Origin: an uncultured Elusimicrobium sp.
GTDB taxonomy: Bacteria; Elusimicrobiota; Elusimicrobia; Elusimicrobiales; Elusimicrobiaceae
DNA length: 5,785 nt
Direction of reading: 5' to 3'
Assembly: GCA_902787065.1 (NCBI GenBank)
Contig: CADAFA010000057.1
Coordinates: 1 to 5,785, forward strand
Each line of letters opens with the position of its first letter. Positions within the stretch are counted from its first letter, which is position 1. Below are positions 1 through 5,662 of the stretch, one piece after another. The translations under genes and the position numbers were made by a program. The notes under the pieces are model-generated. The model had not been told where the DNA came from, searched no databases, and saw nothing but the letters and a program-made list of their open reading frames with translations.

Positions 1-2851
1 TTGCTTCTGTTGTTCCGTATGCCTCTAAAATACGTATACCGAACTTTTCAGTCCACAAAGCAAAAGTTTCATCTTTTAACTTTTCACCGCCGATACCTAT
101 ATATTTAATATTGTAAAAATCATAAGGATGCGCTTGCTTACCGTAAGCATTTAAGAAAGTGTCAGTACCAAAGAAAATATTTGCATTTCTGTCATAAACA
201 AGTTCAGGTATTGCTTTATAGTGTAAAGGAGAAGGATATAAAAACACCGATGACCCGTTTAAGATAGGTATAAACAAACCGCAGGCTAAACCAAAGCTGT
301 GGAACATCGGCAAAGCATTAAAGAATTTATCCTGTAAACCCATTTGTATTAAGCTGGACATCTGGTACCTGTTCATATTCAAATTCTTATGGCTTAAAAC
401 CACTCCTTTTGGTGAACCTTCAGAACCGCTTGTAAATAAGACGACGGCAGGTTTGTCCGGGTTTCTGTCTTTACAGGTCACTTTATATGCTTGGTGGGGG
501 AAGGCACTTTGTGCTACGGCAAGCAATTTGTCTGTTAAAGTGATAGTTTTTTGTATATCTTCAAGGTATATAATTTTAGTATCGGTTTGATTTATTGCTT
601 CAATAATATTTCCAAGTTCCGCTTTTTGTACAAAAGCTCTAGATGTTACAAGCACCTTAATTTGCGCTACTTTTAAAGCCGACAAAATATTTTTTATACC
701 TGCTGAAAAGTTTATCATCGCAGGCACGCGCCCGTAAGCCATTAAACCAAAAATACTTAAAGCACAAGCATTAACATTTGGAAGCATCAGGCCTATAAAT
801 TCTCCTTCTTTGGAAAACCTTGTAAATTTGCGTCCAAGCAGAAATGAGCCTATAAGTAATTTACCGAAGGAAACAGTTTGGCGTGTCATATCTTCCAACG
901 CGCGGGTGGAGCGGCGCGCCAAATCAACGGCTTCAATTAAACATCTGAAGATGGTATGGCGCAAATTAAAACTTTTTACTTTCATTTCAAGCATCAAATC
1001 ATATACGGCATCCTCCGCTTTATAACGGCGGTTGCGGCCCTTTAAAGTGCTTGAAATATTTAATTTTCTAGGCGGTAAAATATTAATTACATATTCCAAT
1101 TTGCTTGGTAAATGCCTGAGTTTGCGCCCATAATAAGACCAACGGGTATATTGAGTATTTTGAATGAAAATCGGCAACACTTGTGCACCTGAACGCTCAA
1201 TAACCATAGCAGGGCCGGGGTAGACCTTCATGATACCGCTTGTTGTGCTCATGCGTCCTTCCGGAAAGATTACGACCTTTGTGCCTTTTTTGACTTTATC
1301 AATAATTGTTTTGACGGCGATAGCGTTTGTCGGATCCACAGGAATGTGGCGGACATATTTTAAAAGTATACGAACCCAAAAGCGTTTTGCAATAGTGCTG
1401 TCGACCATAAAAACAAGGTCTTCCGGTAGGAAGGCTGCTAGTAAAATAGGATCCAAAAAGGAATTATTATTTGCCACTATTACCGTCGGGCCTTCGGCTT
1501 TGGAATAATTTTCCATGCCAATCAATTTAATTTTGTAAATACTGTTCAAAAAGAAATATGCCGCGGACCTTAAAACATAATCCGGTAACAGAGTGCAAGT
1601 ATAAATTGCAATAATTAAATTTGCTATTGCCAAGACGGTAATTATTGCCGGTGTGCCAAGACCAATGGTTAATAAAGCATAAGTCATAAGCCCTGCAAAA
1701 ACCATAAAGAAAGCATTAAGGAAATTGCATGTTGCAAGCATGCGGGTTTTAAATTGGTCAGCGAGCATGGCCTGTAAATGGGCATTAAGCGGGACTATAT
1801 AAAGCCCTCCGCAAATTGAGAGTATACTTATGCCGATAGTTAAAGCAATACCGAACGGGGAACAAAGAAAATATTTTAAATTTATTGGGGAAGCGAAATC
1901 TGGCATCAAAGCCAAAATAAAAGCAATAAGCAGTAAAGATAAGGACATTCCCACCGTAGTTAAGGGAACATATTTTATGCTGATTTCCGTTTTAACTAAA
2001 CGGTAGCAAGCCAAACAGCCTATACCTACTGAAATACAAAAAACTGCTGTTAAAAATGTATAAACTTCCGGGGCAAGATTTAAAATAGAATTGGTAACCG
2101 TATTAAGTTGCGAAAGTAAAATTGCAGCAACAACCCAAAACCAGTTAATTGCTAAAATTGCCAGAAATAATTTTTTTGATTGGTTTGCTCTTGATAAATT
2201 CCTCCACGTGCTTTTAAAAATATTAGGGGTAATTTTTAAAGTTTTTGCAAGCGGTTTTAAGGGGTCAAATAAACGGGTTACCAAGTATCCTGTGACAGCT
2301 AAAACTAGCATAACGGTAAACATTACAGGCAAATTAAATTTAGGGCTGGCATAGGTTAAACCTATAACAGTACCGATTAAGATGGCAAGATATCTTCCCG
2401 ATTCCAGCAAAGCGTTACCGTCAATAAATTCGGTTTTATGTAAGATTTGTGTCATCAAAGCATATTTGATTGGGCCGAAGAAAGCAGATTGTGTCCCCAT
2501 AATAAAAAGAGCCAAAAGTAAAATTACAGCGGAATTCAAATAAAACCCTAAAGCTGCAATAATAATAGTAAAAATTTCAGTAAACTTAATTATGCGGGTA
2601 ATTTTGGCTTTGTCATATTTATCCCCGATTTGGCCTGCCAAAATTGAAAAGATAAAGAACGGTAGCATATAAGCACCGATTATCATTAAAACCAATTTTG
2701 GACTTTGAACCTGATGCATGGCCAGAATATGTGTGGCAATCAAAGCGGTCAAAGCGGTCCTTATTAAATTGTCGTTCATTACGCTCGAAATTTGCGCCCA
2801 AAATAAAGCGGAAAAATCTTTCCTTTTAATTAAATTTAACAGATGTTCCAT
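1..2851 (-). CDS. aas: LplT-PlsC-Aas fusion: lysophospholipid flippase / acyltransferase / acyl-ACP synthetase (3' end outside window)
   Basis: The first 950 residues are visible; by comparison with LplT plus Aas, roughly 200 more should lie beyond the left edge. Residues 1 to about 420 form a hydrophobic MFS-type transporter like LplT, with SVMNDNLIRTAL near the start, FFGPIKYAL from 124 and GGLYIVPLNAHLQ near 345-358. Residues about 440-640 are a PlsC-like acyltransferase with FPEGR at 529-533. From about 650 comes an AMP-binding acyl-ACP synthetase with the P-loop TSGSEGSPKG at 807-816 and YGTTE at 945-949. In known systems LplT flips lysophosphatidylethanolamine inward across the inner membrane and Aas reacylates it with acyl-ACP, so this is a one-chain lipid-repair enzyme. 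The acyltransferase motif I reads NNNSFLD (461-467), so the catalytic His of HX4D is Asn462. The start is fixed by AAGGAG at 2858-2863. It is the last visible gene of a three-gene operon. Family assignment is very secure from motif order; activity of the acyltransferase domain is uncertain. Confidence 0.95.
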   Translation of the reverse strand, partial: MEHLLNLIKRKDFSALFWAQISSVMNDNLIRTALTALIATHILAMHQVQSPKLVLMIIGAYMLPFFIFSILAGQIGDKYDKAKITRIIKFTEIFTIIIAALGFYLNSAVILLLALFIMGTQSAFFGPIKYALMTQILHKTEFIDGNALLESGRYLAILIGTVIGLTYASPKFNLPVMFTVMLVLAVTGYLVTRLFDPLKPLAKTLKITPNIFKSTWRNLSRANQSKKLFLAILAINWFWVVAAILLSQLNTVTNSILNLAPEVYTFLTAVFCISVGIGCLACYRLVKTEISIKYVPLTTVGMSLSLLLIAFILALMPDFASPINLKYFLCSPFGIALTIGISILSICGGLYIVPLNAHLQAMLADQFKTRMLATCNFLNAFFMVFAGLMTYALLTIGLGTPAIITVLAIANLIIAIYTCTLLPDYVLRSAAYFFLNSIYKIKLIGMENYSKAEGPTVIVANNNSFLDPILLAAFLPEDLVFMVDSTIAKRFWVRILLKYVRHIPVDPTNAIAVKTIIDKVKKGTKVVIFPEGRMSTTSGIMKVYPGPAMVIERSGAQVLPIFIQNTQYTRWSYYGRKLRHLPSKLEYVINILPPRKLNISSTLKGRNRRYKAEDAVYDLMLEMKVKSFNLRHTIFRCLIEAVDLARRSTRALEDMTRQTVSFGKLLIGSFLLGRKFTRFSKEGEFIGLMLPNVNACALSIFGLMAYGRVPAMINFSAGIKNILSALKVAQIKVLVTSRAFVQKAELGNIIEAINQTDTKIIYLEDIQKTITLTDKLLAVAQSAFPHQAYKVTCKDRNPDKPAVVLFTSGSEGSPKGVVLSHKNLNMNRYQMSSLIQMGLQDKFFNALPMFHSFGLACGLFIPILNGSSVFLYPSPLHYKAIPELVYDRNANIFFGTDTFLNAYGKQAHPYDFYNIKYIGIGGEKLKDETFALWTEKFGIRILEAYGTTEA

Positions 2852-2863
2852 AAATAACTCCTT

Positions 2864-3817
2864 TTAATTTATAAGGTATGGTGAAACTAAATTCATAAAA
2901 TAACCAAGTAAAATTATTCCAATTAAAACTGCTAAGAAAAATGCCGCAAGCAGTTTTATTTTCATAGCACCGCGAAGTATTACAGCTTCAGGTAAACTCA
3001 TTGCGGAAACGGACATCAAAAATGCTAGCACCGTTCCAAGAGGCAGCGGGCGTTCAAAAAATATTAAGGCAATCGGTACAACGCCTGCACAACTTCCGTA
3101 AATCGGCGCACCTAAAATTGCGGCAAGCGGTACACTAAAAATGCCGCCGGCATTAACTACTTTAACTATGCTTTCATCTGAAACATAAATATTTAAAACT
3201 GCCCCAAGTGCCACGCCTGCCAAAATCCAAACCCATAAGCGTTTGACAATTTTTGCACCTTCGTTTGTGCCGAATTTAAGGCGGGCTTTAAAATTTTTAT
3301 ATTCGGGGAAAGTCGGTTCTTCTTCTATAAAAGAAGGCTCAAGATATTTTTCAAAACCGAGTTTTTCAAGTGTCCAGCCGGCAATCATACCTATTGTAAT
3401 TCCGCAAATAATATAGACTATTGTTATAGGAAGGCCAAAATATTTCGGCATCAAAACAACTAAATATTCATTGACGAGGGGGGAAACTGCCAAAAAACAA
3501 ATTGCTGAGGCAAACGGTACACGCAATTTAACTAAACTTAAAAATATAGGTACTGATGAGCAAGAACAAAAAGGTGTAAAAATTGCAAACATGGCTGCTG
3601 CAAAACTGCTTAAAAAGCGGTGCTTGCTTGCAAGATATTTTTCCATTGTAGCTTTTGAAAGATAAGTACGTAAAACACCGATTGTGCTGATTGCAATAAA
3701 TAAAATAAGAAGTATTTTGACGGAATCGCTGATAAACATTACCGCCGCATGCCCCCAAGCTGATGCGGTATTTATGCCGAGTAAAGTCCCTAAAATATAA
3801 TTAGTTAAAGCGTGCAT
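2864..3817 (-). CDS. ArsP/DUF318-family permease (YraQ-like metal or metalloid efflux)
   Basis: A 317-residue membrane protein of the COG0701/ArsP_1 family. About eight membrane helices can be seen, roughly 26-50, 70-95, 100-122, 128-149, 193-212, 225-250, 257-275 and 288-310, with a charged cytosolic-type loop at 150-192 containing an EEE patch. The family signature TPFCSCSSVP is at 81-90 (C84 and C86) and the second half carries GAPIYGSCAGVVPIA at 236-250 (C243). Characterised relatives export trivalent organoarsenicals (ArsP) or have been linked to copper and zinc efflux, using membrane cysteines; the substrate here cannot be read from sequence. Its ATG overlaps the stop of the upstream cysteine-rich peptide gene by one base (TAATG), which suggests translational coupling, and its own stop lies 12 bases before the aas-type gene. 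No ArsR-type regulator is visible nearby. Length is normal for the family. Confidence 0.9.
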   Translation of the reverse strand: MHALTNYILGTLLGINTASAWGHAAVMFISDSVKILLILFIAISTIGVLRTYLSKATMEKYLASKHRFLSSFAAAMFAIFTPFCSCSSVPIFLSLVKLRVPFASAICFLAVSPLVNEYLVVLMPKYFGLPITIVYIICGITIGMIAGWTLEKLGFEKYLEPSFIEEEPTFPEYKNFKARLKFGTNEGAKIVKRLWVWILAGVALGAVLNIYVSDESIVKVVNAGGIFSVPLAAILGAPIYGSCAGVVPIALIFFERPLPLGTVLAFLMSVSAMSLPEAVILRGAMKIKLLAAFFLAVLIGIILLGYFMNLVSPYLIN

Positions 3818-3933
3818 TATTTTGCCTTTTTATTTTTTTGGCAGTTACCTTTACCGTCGGCACAATGGCAGCAGTTATCTTTTGATTTCTTTTTTAAATA
3901 GTTATCTAATTTTTCAAGTAATTTTTCAAACAT
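3817..3933 (-). CDS. 38-residue cysteine-rich peptide, putative metal-binding partner of the permease
   Basis: This very short gene encodes 38 residues. It has a strong ribosome-binding site (GGAAGGAG, core at 3939-3944), an ATG at 3933, and a TAA that overlaps the permease ATG by one base. The N-terminal half (FEKLLEKLDNYLKKK) is an amphipathic helix. The C-terminal half holds a compact cluster NCCHCADGKGNC with C21, C22, H23, C24 and C31, followed by a lysine-rich tail. Five closely spaced soft-metal ligands next to a cysteine-bearing efflux permease suggest a metallochaperone or sensor peptide that feeds or gates the transporter. That role is inferred from composition and coupling only. 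I recall tiny CC-motif putative metal-binding proteins annotated in anaerobes, but cannot confirm a match. The coding call rests on the ribosome-binding site, the coupled stop and the promoter just upstream. Confidence 0.8.
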   Translation of the reverse strand: MFEKLLEKLDNYLKKKSKDNCCHCADGKGNCQKNKKAK

Positions 3934-3956
3934 AAAAACTCCTTCCTACTAAATAA

Positions 3957-3985
3957 ATTTTAGCATTTTAGGAGTTTATGGGCAA
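3957..3985 (-). promoter_or_regulatory. Promoter of the peptide-permease-aas operon
   Basis: Reading the minus strand there is TTGCCC (-35 like, 4 of 6, at 3980-3985), a 17-bp spacer, and TAAAAT at 3957-3962 preceded by TGC, giving an extended -10 element. Transcription would start near 3950, about 17 nt before the peptide ATG, so the leader is little more than the ribosome-binding site. No operator palindrome stands out around it. Confidence 0.6.
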
Positions 3986-4011
3986 AGATAAATTAATTGT
4001 AAGCAATATTG

Positions 4012-4563
4012 TCAGTAATGGTACTTATAACCATCTTTATTATTTGTTATAATTGCATCATTATTACTTTTACCTGTTTCTTTTTTACAGAGTCTATTTG
4101 CTTTATCATTTTTGTCTAGACTGTTAGCCAGACAAATTTCAGGTCGTGCAGTGTCTCTATTGATGTAGAGATTAATTTTAGTTTTAAATATTTCTTTACC
4201 GCAAGTTACATAGGGTGTTTCATTCTCTCCTGACCAAAATCCGCAACTAATTTCATTATTGATATAAAACCATTTACTCTCATTACCGCTTGTAATATTA
4301 AAATTGACATCTAAATCTTTTGCTGCTTGCGGATATTTATCATTGGTCAAATAATATCTTTGCATAGCACCGGCAATACTTTTGGTAATATTTTTTAATT
4401 CGCTAAATTTTGCTTTTCCTACTGCCATTTGATACTGTGGTAAAGCAATACCGGCCAATATGCCGATAATCAAAACAACTACCAAAAGTTCAAGTAAAGT
4501 AAAACCTTTACTTGACTGAAAGATATTTAAATTATCTTTAATTTTATTTACTAATTTTTTCAT
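4012..4563 (-). CDS. Type IV prepilin / pseudopilin, orphan (Elusimicrobium type)
   Basis: The protein is 183 residues. It has a short basic leader, then the prepilin peptidase site KG|FTLLE: cleavage after G20 gives a mature protein starting at F21, with the conserved E25 (mature E5) and P42 (mature P22). A hydrophobic helix follows to about residue 41, then an amphipathic stretch through about 72, and a globular part with four cysteines (C107, C121, C144, C159), enough for two disulfides. The mature length of 163 is usual for a major or minor pilin. It would be inserted in the inner membrane, processed by PilD and assembled into a pilus or a secretion pseudopilus. No pil or gsp machinery gene is in the window, so it is an orphan. 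I chose the ATG at 4563 because GGAGG lies 4 nt before it and the leader becomes canonical; an in-frame ATG at 4599 would add 12 residues and has no convincing ribosome-binding site. Expression is probably controlled by the long structured leader. No clear terminator follows the stop. Confidence 0.92.
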   Translation of the reverse strand: MKKLVNKIKDNLNIFQSSKGFTLLELLVVVLIIGILAGIALPQYQMAVGKAKFSELKNITKSIAGAMQRYYLTNDKYPQAAKDLDVNFNITSGNESKWFYINNEISCGFWSGENETPYVTCGKEIFKTKINLYINRDTARPEICLANSLDKNDKANRLCKKETGKSNNDAIITNNKDGYKYHY

Positions 4564-4567
4564 TTTT

Positions 4568-4596
4568 CCTCCAAGTTTCGAAACTGTTTTTGGAGG
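4568..4596 (-). promoter_or_regulatory. Hairpin sequestering the pilin Shine-Dalgarno
   Basis: In the pilin transcript CCUCCAA (4590-4596) is a perfect 7-nt complement of UUGGAGG (4568-4574), which contains the pilin Shine-Dalgarno. The 15-nt loop includes the self-complementary GTTTCGAAAC (4575-4584). When folded, the ribosome-binding site is fully paired, 4 nt before the AUG. This is an anti-Shine-Dalgarno arrangement typical of translational control or RNA thermometers. The pairing is directly visible; its function is inferred. Confidence 0.6.
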
Positions 4597-4601
4597 CAAG
4601 T

Positions 4602-4653
4602 AAAAACGGCTGATGTATCAGAGCATACGTAATTACCCAAATATAACAGCCGT
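4602..4653 (-). terminator. Terminator-like hairpin in the pilin leader (possible attenuator)
   Basis: On the minus strand ACGGCTG (4647-4653) and CAGCCGT (4606-4612) pair perfectly over 7 bp with 4 G-C pairs, and five T follow (4602-4606, the first of them the last stem base). The interior is long (34 nt), though GTAT and ATAC within it can form a smaller inner stem, and CTGATACATCAG (4609-4620) is itself a palindrome. The 5' arm is the same segment that closes the central helix of the upstream RNA fold, so the two structures exclude each other. It could be an attenuator or simply the 3' end of a small RNA. The large interior lowers confidence. Confidence 0.45.
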
Positions 4654-4747
4654 GGTTTGCATAAAAGCAAACGCTCGGCGCAAAACCTATGGGTAATTAA
4701 GCCATAAATTTTGCGCCTATAACGTGCTGTCCTTGGACTTACGTATG
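4606..4747 (-). promoter_or_regulatory. Structured, riboswitch-like leader RNA upstream of the pilin gene
   Basis: The pilin-sense transcript can fold compactly. An outer 9-bp helix (4739-4747 with 4624-4632) is followed by CCAA/UUGG (4733-4736 with 4637-4640) and a central helix (4722-4730 with 4646-4653, one bulge). This opens into a three-way junction with two arms: GGCGCAAAA/TTTTGCGCC (4709-4717 with 4677-4685, 9 bp perfect, topped by a 5-bp stem 4702-4706 with 4688-4692) and GTTTGC/GCAAAC (4667-4672 with 4655-4660). The apical loop at 4693-4701 is complementary to the internal loop at 4633-4636, allowing a pseudoknot. The density of perfect helices is far above what AT-rich spacer gives by chance. 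I do not recognise the class: motifs of the cobalamin, SAM and c-di-GMP riboswitches, tmRNA, RNase P RNA, SRP RNA and 6S RNA are not visible. It could be a cis-acting leader or a separate small RNA ending near 4602. Confidence 0.6.
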
Positions 4748-4769
4748 GCCTTTAATTTCTAAAAGCTAT

Positions 4770-4788
4770 CTTTGTTCAAAAAACAAAG
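4770..4788 (-). repeat. Small stem-loop in the 5' part of the pilin leader
   Basis: CTTTGTT and AACAAAG pair perfectly over 7 bp (4782-4788 with 4770-4776) around a 5-nt loop. The stem is A-U rich. A second small stem-loop, TAGGG/CCCTA (4825-4829 with 4813-4817), lies upstream. Together they make the first 100 nt of the leader a string of short hairpins ahead of the large fold. No function can be assigned. Confidence 0.4.
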
Positions 4789-4826
4789 TTCCAAAAACAG
4801 ATTAAATTTTTATAGGGGTATAAGCC

Positions 4827-4845
4827 CTACATTAAAAAATCTCCT
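4827..4845 (-). other. Shine-Dalgarno followed by a start-stop codon pair (AUG-UAG)
   Basis: Early in the pilin leader AGGAG (4841-4845) is followed after 8 nt by ATG (4830-4832) and immediately by TAG (4827-4829). A ribosome could initiate and terminate at once. The AGGAG also lies inside a weak hairpin AATCT/AGATT (4847-4851 with 4838-4842) followed by four T. This may be a ribosome-loading element that influences folding downstream, or chance in AT-rich sequence. Confidence 0.3.
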
Positions 4846-4867
4846 AAGATTAAGTCACTACAAAATA

Positions 4868-4876
4868 ATTATAGCA
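4868..4876 (-). promoter_or_regulatory. Extended -10 promoter for the pilin leader
   Basis: The minus strand reads TGCTATAAT: a perfect TATAAT (4868-4873) with the TGN extension. No good -35 box is seen 16-18 bp upstream, as is common for extended -10 promoters. Transcription would begin near 4861, giving a leader of about 300 nt before the pilin AUG at 4563. Confidence 0.6.
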
Positions 4877-4916
4877 AATAATGGGTAAAGTATGATAAGT
4901 GAAAGAGATAAATATT

Positions 4917-4925
4917 TGCTACAAT
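4917..4925 (+). promoter_or_regulatory. Extended -10 promoter for the NifU-like operon
   Basis: TGCTACAAT: TACAAT at 4920-4925 (5 of 6 to consensus) with the TGC extension at 4917-4919. No clear -35. The expected start near 4932 leaves a leader of about 23 nt with little besides the ribosome-binding site. It is divergent from the pilin promoter, the two -10 boxes being about 46 bp apart. Confidence 0.55.
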
Positions 4926-4943
4926 ATAAGTATAAATTCACAA

Positions 4944-4949
4944 AAGGAG
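4944..4949 (+). promoter_or_regulatory. Ribosome-binding site fixing the NifU-like start
   Basis: AAGGAG lies 5 nt before the ATG at 4955. It settles the start: an in-frame ATG at 4892 would add 21 residues that fit no family sequence, has no ribosome-binding site, and lies upstream of the promoter -10 box. Confidence 0.8.
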
Positions 4950-4954
4950 AACTT

Positions 4955-5656
4955 ATGAGTTGCGAAAAATGTACACCCCACATTGCAAACATGTGCAGTG
5001 TCTGTAAAGGCGCAAAACATCAACCGGCCCCAATCCCTGAAGAAGGCAAATGGGTTTGCGCTAAAGAAATTAAAGATATCAGCGGTTTAACGCACGGTAT
5101 CGGCTGGTGCGCACCACAACAAGGTGCTTGCAAATTAACTTTAAACATCAAAAACGGTGTTATTAAGGAAGCTTTAGTTGAAACTTTAGGCTGCAGCGGT
5201 ATGACACACTCCGCCGCTATGGCAGCAGAAATTTTAACCGGCAAAACAATTTTAGAGGCATTAAATTCCGACCTCGTTTGTGATGCCATCAATACTGCTA
5301 TGAGGGAACTTTTCCTTCAAATTGTATACGGCCGTTCACAAAGTGCATTTTCAGAAGGCGGTTTGACTATCGGTGCTGGGCTTGAGGACTTAGGTAAAGG
5401 CCTTCGCTCCCAAATCGGCACCATGTATGCAACCGAGGCTAAAGGCCCTCGCTACCTTGAAATGGCAGAAGGTTATGTCTTGGAAGTCGGCCTTGATAAA
5501 AATAATGAAATTATCGGCTACAAATTTGTAAACCTTGGCAAAATGATGGACGCAATTAAAAAAGGTGAAGATCCGAAAATTGCCTATGAAAAAAATATCA
5601 GCAAATACGGGCGCTATGACGAAGCAGTCAAGAAAATTGACCCGAGGAAGGAGTAA
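4955..5656 (+). CDS. NifU-like iron-sulfur cluster assembly scaffold protein (partner of GGGtGRT protein)
   Basis: The protein is 233 residues, soluble, with no signal peptide. It belongs to the NifU_N-related group annotated as iron-sulfur assembly scaffold in anaerobes. Recognisable conserved blocks are PAPIPEEGKWV (24-34), ISGLTHGIGWCAPQQGACKL (42-61), ETLGCSGMTHSAAMAAEIL (76-94), LVCDAINTAMRELFLQIVYG (107-126) and AGLEDLGKGLRSQIGTMY (141-158), ending in IDPRKE as relatives do. C52, C59, C80 and C109 are candidate cluster ligands; C80 sits in the GCSGM motif that corresponds to the central NifU cysteine. The N-terminus adds a pair of CXXC motifs (C3-C6 and C14-C17). Scaffold proteins build an Fe-S cluster on cysteines and pass it to clients, but the physiological role of this subgroup is not established to my knowledge. 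It is followed in the same reading frame, after the TAA, by its usual genomic partner, the GGGtGRT-family gene. Confidence 0.88.
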   Translation: MSCEKCTPHIANMCSVCKGAKHQPAPIPEEGKWVCAKEIKDISGLTHGIGWCAPQQGACKLTLNIKNGVIKEALVETLGCSGMTHSAAMAAEILTGKTILEALNSDLVCDAINTAMRELFLQIVYGRSQSAFSEGGLTIGAGLEDLGKGLRSQIGTMYATEAKGPRYLEMAEGYVLEVGLDKNNEIIGYKFVNLGKMMDAIKKGEDPKIAYEKNISKYGRYDEAVKKIDPRKE

Positions 5657-5662
5657 ACTAGG

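Noticed and set aside
810..2354. Several plus-strand open frames of 70-92 codons (810-1025, 1230-1508, 2091-2354)
   Set aside because: They lie antisense within the large aas-type gene, have no ribosome-binding sites and encode no recognisable protein.
2619..3758. Short open frames inside the aas-type and permease genes (2619-2801 and 3528-3758 minus, 3471-3665 plus)
   Set aside because: Out-of-frame or antisense shadows of strongly conserved proteins.
3934..4011. Terminator after the pilin gene
   Set aside because: ATTGCTTACAAT is only a 4-bp A-T-rich stem with no T-run; not enough to call.
4623..4748. Inverted repeats CATACGTAA/TTACGTATG as the ends of an insertion element or attachment site
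   Set aside because: The enclosed 106 bp codes for nothing, no target duplication is seen, and the repeats nest with other helices as expected for an RNA fold.
4600..4861. tmRNA, RNase P RNA, SRP RNA or 6S RNA
   Set aside because: None of their conserved sequence blocks, such as the tmRNA CCA end or the RNase P GAGGAAAGTC block, is present on either strand.
5020..5292. Minus-strand open frame of 90 codons
   Set aside because: Antisense to the conserved NifU-like gene, without any start signal.
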